64,000 bases of DNA from positions 74,533 through 138,532 of the forward strand of contig JAJYSP010000001.1 in the NCBI GenBank assembly GCA_021793515.1. The letters run 5' to 3'. The position numbers and the translations under genes are program-made. The notes under the pieces are model-generated. The model ran no database searches. It was not told where the DNA came from and saw nothing but the letters and a program-made list of their open reading frames with translations. Each line of letters begins with the position of its first letter. Within the stretch, counting starts at the first letter, position 1. The DNA is from Actinomycetes bacterium. GTDB taxonomy: Bacteria > Actinomycetota > Acidimicrobiia > Acidimicrobiales > RAAP-2. This document shows, in pieces, positions 59,460 to 64,000 of the stretch.

Positions 59460-62400
59460 GACAACTTCCTTTCGGCGGCGCGGCGGGCGTCTTCTTCGTC
59501 ACTACCGCGCTCGGGTCGACTGATGTCAATGCCGAGTTCGCGGGTCACCGAGAAGAAGTCCTCCTCGGTGTCGGCCAGGTCGACGTGGGCGCCGACCTTG
59601 TCGCGTACCTCGACGTTGAGACACAGGGACTGCATTTCTTTGATCAACACCTTGAACGACTCCGGGATACCCGGCTCGGGCAGATTCTGACCCTTGACGA
59701 TCGACTCGTAGGCGCGTTCGCGACCCTTCATGTCGTCGGACTTGACGGTGAGCAACTCCTGAAGTGCGTAGGCGGCTCCGTAGGCCTCGAGGGCCCAGAC
59801 CTCCATCTCACCGAAGCGCTGGCCACCGAACTGGGCCTTGCCACCGAGGGGCTGGGCCGTGATCATCGAGTACGGACCCGTCGAGCGGGCGTGGATCTTG
59901 TCGTCGACCATGTGGGCGAGCTTCAAGATGTACGCGTAGCCCACCGAGATCGGGTTGTCATAGGGCTCACCGGTACGACCGTTGTAGAGGGTGACCTTGC
60001 CGTCGTTGTCCCCCGCCAGCAGTCGCTGACCGTGGGCGCCGTCGACGTTGAGCGTCGCGAAGGTCTCCTGGATCGTCGGCTTGTCCTTGGCGCGGTCACG
60101 CTCGTCCCAGTGGGCGCCGTCGAAGGACGGGGTCGCCACGTAGACGGCGGGCTCGGTGCGCGGACGGGTCTTGCGGTACGGCCGGTTCGCCGGGTCGCGC
60201 TGGTCGTCGTGGCCCGAGGTGCCCACCGCGGGGTTGACCTCGATACCGGCCCAGCCGTGGCGGGCCGCGTAGCCGAGGTGGCTCTCGAGGACCTGACCCA
60301 CGTTCATGCGGCTCGGCACGCCGAGCGGCGAGAGGATGATGTCGACCGGCGTCCCGTCCTCGAGGAACGGCATGTCCTCTTCGGGCAGGACCTTGGAGAT
60401 GACGCCCTTGTTGCCGTGACGACCGGCGAGCTTGTCACCCTCTGAGATCTTGCGCTTCTGGGCGACGTAGACCTTGACCAACTGGTTGACCCCGGGCTGC
60501 ATCTCGTGGTCCTCGTCGCGGCTGTAGACCTTGACGTCGATGACCTTGCCGGACTCACCGTGGGGGACCTTGAGGGACGTGTCGCGCACCTCGCGCGCCT
60601 TCTCACCGAAGATGGCGCGCAACAGGCGCTCCTCGGGGCTCTGCTCGGTCTCACCCTTCGGGGTGACCTTACCGACGAGGATGTCGCCGGGCTCGACCTC
60701 AGCGCCGATGCGCACGATGCCGCGGTCGTCGAGGTCGGCCAGGATGTCGTCGGGCAGGTTCGGGATGTCCCGAGTGATCTCCTCGGCGCCCAACTTGGTG
60801 TCGCGCGCGTCGATCTCGTACTCCTTCACGTGGATCGAGGTCAGCACGTCGTCGCGCACGAGGCGCTCGCTCAGGATGATCGCGTCCTCGTAGTTGAAGC
60901 CCTCCCACGGCATGTAGGCCACGAGCAGGTTCTTGCCGAGCGCGAGCTCGCCGTGACTCGTCGAGGTGCCGTCGGCCAAGAGGTCGCCGGCCTTGACGAC
61001 CTCGCCACCGAAGACCAACGGCTTCTGGTTGATCGAGGTGTCCTGGTTCGAGCGACGGAACTTGTTGAGGTTGTACTGCTTCTTGCCCAGCGTGTTGCCG
61101 TAGCGGTCGGTCACGTGCTTCTCGTACTCGACGACGATGCGGTCACCCGAGACCGAGCGCACGACGCCCTCGCCCTCGGCGATCAGCACGTCACCCGAGT
61201 CGAGCGCCGCGCGCGCTTCCATGCCGGTGCCCACGAAGGGCGCCTCGGGCATGACGAGCGGCACGGCCTGCTTCTGCATGTTGGCGCCCATGAGCGCCCG
61301 CTGGGCGTCGTCGTGCTCCACGAAGGGGATCAACGAGGTCGCCACCGAGATGACCTGACGGGTCGAGACGTCCATGAGCTCGACCTCGTCGGGCTTAACG
61401 AAGTCGATCTCCGAGGTAGTCGAGGACGTGCGGTTGGACGAACCCACGCGCACGCCGGTGCCCACCGGGCCACGGCGAACGAGCACGCGGTCGGCGACCA
61501 GGTTGCCGGCCTCGTCGAGCTCGGTGTTGGCCTGGGCGATGACGAATCGCTCCTCCTCGTCGGCGGTGAAGTAGCGGACCTCACCGGTGACCCGACCACC
61601 CTCGACGACACGGTAGGGCGTCTCGATGAAGCCGTACTCGTTGATGCGCGCGTAGTTGGCGAGGTAGCCGATCAGACCAACGTTCGGGCCTTCCGGGGTC
61701 TCGATTGGACACATACGCCCGTAGTGGGACGAGTGGACGTCGCGGACCTCGAGGCCCGCGCGCTCGCGCGACAGACCGCCCGGTCCGAGCGCGGAGAGAC
61801 GACGCTTGTGGGTCAGACCCGACAGCGGGTTGTTCTGGTCCATGAACTGGCTGAGCTGGGAGGTCGCAAAGAACTCCTTGATCGCCGACATCACCGGACG
61901 GATGTTGATCAGGGTCTGGGGCGCGATGGCCTCGACGTCCTGGGTGTTCATGCGCTCACGCACGACCCGCTCCATGCGCGACAGGCCCGTGCGCAGGGCG
62001 TTCTGGATCAGTTCGCCCACGCTGCGGATGCGGCGGTTCGCGAAGTGGTCCTGGTCGTCGATGTGGTAGGTCGTCTCCTTGGCGGTACGGTCGCGCGCCA
62101 GGTTGAGCAGGTAGGTCGCCGTGGCGAGCACCTCGGCCTTAGCCAGCACGTGCAGGTCCGGGTTGGGACGCTCGAGCAGGTCACCGAAGAGCTCGACGTT
62201 CTTCGCGACCTCGTCACCGAGCTTGCGGTCGAGCTTGTAGCGACCCACGCGCGAGAGGTCGTAGCGCTTGTCCGAGAAGAAGGCGCCCTCGAAGTACTGA
62301 CGAGCGGCCTCGACGGTCTGGACCTCGCCGGGACGGGCGCGGCGGTAGATCTCGAGCCAGGCGGTCTCCTGGCTGGCGCGCTGGAAGCCCTCGGGGCTGT

Positions 62401-63139
62401 CCTCGATGTTGTACTTGTCCATGTGACGCGCGATCTCGACGTGCGCCTTCTTCCAGTCCGCGTGGTACTGGTCCTCGAGGAACTCGAAGTGCGCGACGAA
62501 CTTCTCGAAGAACGACTCGTCGATCGCGGTGTCGAGCGCGCGCAGCAGCGAGAAGATCGAGACGCGACGCTTACGCGCGATGCGCGCACCGGCGTTGGCC
62601 GACTTGTTCTTCTTCTCTTCGAGGTCGACCTGGAGCCACTCACCGCGACTCGGGTGGATCGTGCCCTCGAAGGCGACCTTCTCGTCCTTGCCGGGCTGGA
62701 ACAGCACGCCCGGCGAGCGGACCAGCTGGCTCACCACGACACGCTCGGTGCCGTTGATGATGAACGTGCCCTGCTCAGTCATGATGGGGAAGTCCCCCAT
62801 GAAGACGGTCTGCTCTTTGATCTCACCGGTCTCGGAGTTGAGGAAGCGGGCCCGCACGAAGATCGGCTGGCTGAAGGTCGTCGCGCGCTGGCGACACTCC
62901 TCCACCGTGAATTTGGGTGGACTCTTTAGGTCCGCGTCGTCGGGGTCGAACTCAAGCTCGAGGCTGAGTCGGCCGGTGAAGTCAGTGATCGGCGAGATGG
63001 CCGCGAAGGCCTCACGCAACCCCTGGCGCATGAACAGGTCAAAACTGTCACGCTGGATTTCGAGCAGGTTGGGCAGCGGATACGCTTCACCCAGCGCTGA
63101 GAAATTAAAGCGTTCCGGGCTAATGGACCGAGACGTCAA
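59456..63139 (-). CDS. rpoB: DNA-directed RNA polymerase subunit beta
   Basis: A 1227-residue subunit with the rifampicin region [20 protein letters not shown] then [20 protein letters not shown], all key residues wild type (Q, D, H and S positions), so rifampicin sensitivity is predicted at this locus. C-terminal [20 protein letters not shown] and the clamp anchor are present. TTG start at 63139 with GGAGG 8 bases upstream; an earlier TTG is out of frame. Two promoter candidates and a hairpin lie between it and rplL. Confidence 0.98.
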   Translation of the reverse strand: MTSRSISPERFNFSALGEAYPLPNLLEIQRDSFDLFMRQGLREAFAAISPITDFTGRLSLELEFDPDDADLKSPPKFTVEECRQRATTFSQPIFVRARFLNSETGEIKEQTVFMGDFPIMTEQGTFIINGTERVVVSQLVRSPGVLFQPGKDEKVAFEGTIHPSRGEWLQVDLEEKKNKSANAGARIARKRRVSIFSLLRALDTAIDESFFEKFVAHFEFLEDQYHADWKKAHVEIARHMDKYNIEDSPEGFQRASQETAWLEIYRRARPGEVQTVEAARQYFEGAFFSDKRYDLSRVGRYKLDRKLGDEVAKNVELFGDLLERPNPDLHVLAKAEVLATATYLLNLARDRTAKETTYHIDDQDHFANRRIRSVGELIQNALRTGLSRMERVVRERMNTQDVEAIAPQTLINIRPVMSAIKEFFATSQLSQFMDQNNPLSGLTHKRRLSALGPGGLSRERAGLEVRDVHSSHYGRMCPIETPEGPNVGLIGYLANYARINEYGFIETPYRVVEGGRVTGEVRYFTADEEERFVIAQANTELDEAGNLVADRVLVRRGPVGTGVRVGSSNRTSSTTSEIDFVKPDEVELMDVSTRQVISVATSLIPFVEHDDAQRALMGANMQKQAVPLVMPEAPFVGTGMEARAALDSGDVLIAEGEGVVRSVSGDRIVVEYEKHVTDRYGNTLGKKQYNLNKFRRSNQDTSINQKPLVFGGEVVKAGDLLADGTSTSHGELALGKNLLVAYMPWEGFNYEDAIILSERLVRDDVLTSIHVKEYEIDARDTKLGAEEITRDIPNLPDDILADLDDRGIVRIGAEVEPGDILVGKVTPKGETEQSPEERLLRAIFGEKAREVRDTSLKVPHGESGKVIDVKVYSRDEDHEMQPGVNQLVKVYVAQKRKISEGDKLAGRHGNKGVISKVLPEEDMPFLEDGTPVDIILSPLGVPSRMNVGQVLESHLGYAARHGWAGIEVNPAVGTSGHDDQRDPANRPYRKTRPRTEPAVYVATPSFDGAHWDERDRAKDKPTIQETFATLNVDGAHGQRLLAGDNDGKVTLYNGRTGEPYDNPISVGYAYILKLAHMVDDKIHARSTGPYSMITAQPLGGKAQFGGQRFGEMEVWALEAYGAAYALQELLTVKSDDMKGRERAYESIVKGQNLPEPGIPESFKVLIKEMQSLCLNVEVRDKVGAHVDLADTEEDFFSVTRELGIDISRPERGSDEEDARRAAERKLS

Positions 63140-63244
63140 CGGTCAATCCTCCGTGTCGTGGGTGGGTGAACCAAGCAGAACGCGTCCGCGCGCAGCAGCG
63201 ACGACGACAACAGGGGACGACGAAGTGAGACGCAGGGGCACGGT

Positions 63245-63280
63245 CTTTCGACTCTAGTCCCTGGAGTGGGCGACGCGCAA
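63245..63280 (-). promoter_or_regulatory. rpoBC promoter P2
   Basis: TTGCGC (63275-63280), 18-base spacer, TAGAGT (63251-63256), four bases and AGACC with AG at 63245-63246. Leader about 105 bases. Confidence 0.55.
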
Positions 63281-63324
63281 GTAGCGCCCCCTACGGGGTA
63301 CGCGGCCGCGATGCGGTTGCGGCC

Positions 63325-63353
63325 ACGTTAGGCAACTTCGCCCCCGCGGTCAA
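63325..63353 (-). promoter_or_regulatory. rpoBC promoter P1
   Basis: TTGACC (63348-63353), 17-base spacer, TAACGT (63325-63330): close to a housekeeping consensus. It lies between the rplL hairpin and P2 and lacks the AGNCC start box of P2. Confidence 0.55.
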
Positions 63354-63370
63354 GTACCGCGGGAGTGAAA

Positions 63371-63401
63371 CGGGCCCGGTCGAACGAATCGACCGGGCCC
63401 G
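63371..63401 (-). terminator. rplL-rpoB intergenic hairpin (terminator/attenuator)
   Basis: A perfect 13-base-pair GC-rich stem (63371-63383 with 63389-63401) and five-base loop, 17 bases after the rplL stop, followed by only TTTCACTCCC. It probably gives partial termination, lowering rpoBC relative to rplJL as known in E. coli. Confidence 0.75.
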
Positions 63402-63418
63402 CCTCGTAAATCCCCTGA

Positions 63419-63811
63419 TTACTTGAGTTCGACGGTGGCGCCGGCGGCCTCGAGGGCGGCCTTGGCCTTCTCCGCGTCGGCCTTGGAGACCTTCTCCAGG
63501 ACGGGCTTGGGGGCGCCGTCCACGAGGTCCTTGGCTTCCTTCAGACCCAGGTTGGTCAGCGACCGCACTTCCTTGATGACCTGAATCTTCTTCTCGCCAC
63601 CGCTGACGAGGATGACGTCGAAGTCGCTCTTCTCCTCGACGGCCTCCTCGCCCGCACCGCCACCGGCCGCCGCCGGAGCGGCGACGGCGACGGGCGCCGC
63701 GGCCGTGACGCCGAACTTCTCTTCGAACTCCTTTAACAGCTCGCTCAGCTCGATCACCGTCAGACCGGCGATTCCGTCGAGGATCTGCTCCTTGGTAAGG
63801 GTTGCAGCCAT
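63419..63811 (-). CDS. rplL: 50S ribosomal protein bL12 (L7/L12)
   Basis: 130 residues: N-terminal dimer domain ([35 protein letters not shown]), Ala/Pro/Gly hinge ([18 protein letters not shown]) and C-terminal factor-binding domain ([20 protein letters not shown]). Multiple copies form the stalk that recruits EF-Tu and EF-G. AGAAGGAGA ribosome site before ATG 63811. Confidence 0.98.
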   Translation of the reverse strand: MAATLTKEQILDGIAGLTVIELSELLKEFEEKFGVTAAAPVAVAAPAAAGGGAGEEAVEEKSDFDVILVSGGEKKIQVIKEVRSLTNLGLKEAKDLVDGAPKPVLEKVSKADAEKAKAALEAAGATVELK

Positions 63812-63843
63812 GATGTCTCCTTCTCTCTACTTCGTCGTGGTTG

Positions 63844-64000
63844 TTATTCGGCCGGTTCTTCGTTCGCGGCGTCCACAGCGGGCGCCTCGGGGGTTTCGGG
63901 TTCGGCGTCGGCACTAGCCGCCGCCTCGTCCGCGACCTCCGCGACGGGTGCCGCGGCGTCGTCGCTCGCCGCGGGTGCGGCGTCCTCGACCCCGGCCGGA
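63844..64000 (-). CDS. rplJ: 50S ribosomal protein uL10, C-terminal tail only (partial)
   Basis: The last 51 codons of a frame entering from the right edge end at TAA 63846-63844. They encode an Ala/Glu/Asp/Pro-rich tail (VEDAAPAASDDAAAPVAEVA, ADAEPETPEAPAVDAANEEP). The position 32 bases before rplL and tail composition fit uL10, which anchors the bL12 stalk; the diagnostic N-terminal domain is outside the window. Confidence 0.72.
   Translation of the reverse strand, partial: PAGVEDAAPAASDDAAAPVAEVADEAAASADAEPETPEAPAVDAANEEPAE

Noticed and set aside
60506..62929. An 807-codon plus-strand frame opposite rpoB, and similar ones opposite rpoC, groEL and glmS
   Set aside because: Same antisense artefact of strong third-position GC; no ribosome site or motif.

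Overview
The window is GC-rich (roughly two-thirds GC by eye), gene-dense, ordinary core-genome DNA from an actinobacterium. Evidence for this: the beta-prime subunit has the coiled-coil insertion near its N-terminus that is typical of Actinomycetota; rplJ-rplL-rpoB-rpoC-rpsL-rpsG-fusA-tuf and the S10-spc-alpha genes follow the actinobacterial order; GuaB3, a DprE1/DprE2/UbiA arabinan-precursor cassette and a DevR/DevS-like two-component system are present. I would guess a lineage outside the mycolic-acid bacteria, possibly Acidimicrobiia, but no 16S or phylogeny is available here. No mobile element, prophage, CRISPR array or tRNA/rRNA gene was seen, and no gene-free stretch exceeds 300 bases.

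Layout. 1-1.8 kb (minus): end of sucD, sucC and a stand-alone B12-binding methylmalonyl-CoA mutase domain. 2-5 kb (plus): ubiA-dprE1-dprE2, which make decaprenyl-phospho-arabinose. 5-12.5 kb (minus): a LprI-like protein, a phosphodiester glycosidase-domain protein, pcrA, guaA, guaB3 and a NUDIX hydrolase. 12.6-14.8 kb (plus): an MMPL transporter facing a TetR gene. 15.5-18.8 kb (minus): an FAD oxidoreductase and groES-groEL under tandem CIRCE-like operators. 18.9-20.1 kb (plus): an MFS transporter. 20.1-29.4 kb (minus): pdxH, tsaD-rimI-tsaB-tsaE, a family 4 uracil-DNA glycosylase, alr, acpS, glmS, glmM, rpsI and rplM, mostly joined by start/stop overlaps. 29.5-35.5 kb (minus): M13 peptidase, then truA-rplQ-rpoA-rpsD-rpsK-rpsM-rpmJ-infA (read right to left). 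35.7-38.6 kb (plus): a flavin-binding small protein, sensor kinase, response regulator and BtuF-like protein, inserted between infA and map. 38.6-64 kb (minus): the continuous translation/transcription block from rplJ (cut by the window edge) through rpoBC, the str genes, the S10 and spc genes, secY, adk and map.

The genes mostly serve growth: transcription, ribosome assembly, elongation, secretion, t6A tRNA modification, purine synthesis, cell-wall precursors and chaperones. The most interesting signals are regulatory and architectural: (i) a shared promoter and start-site pattern before five ribosomal/RNA-polymerase transcription units; (ii) infA apparently starting with CTG; (iii) a structured leader between rpsJ and rplC; (iv) tandem CIRCE-like sites before groES; (v) all four convergent gene pairs ending on the same shared CTAG; (vi) a DprE1 whose benzothiazinone-target cysteine is alanine. 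I did not find a convincing wholly new multi-gene system.
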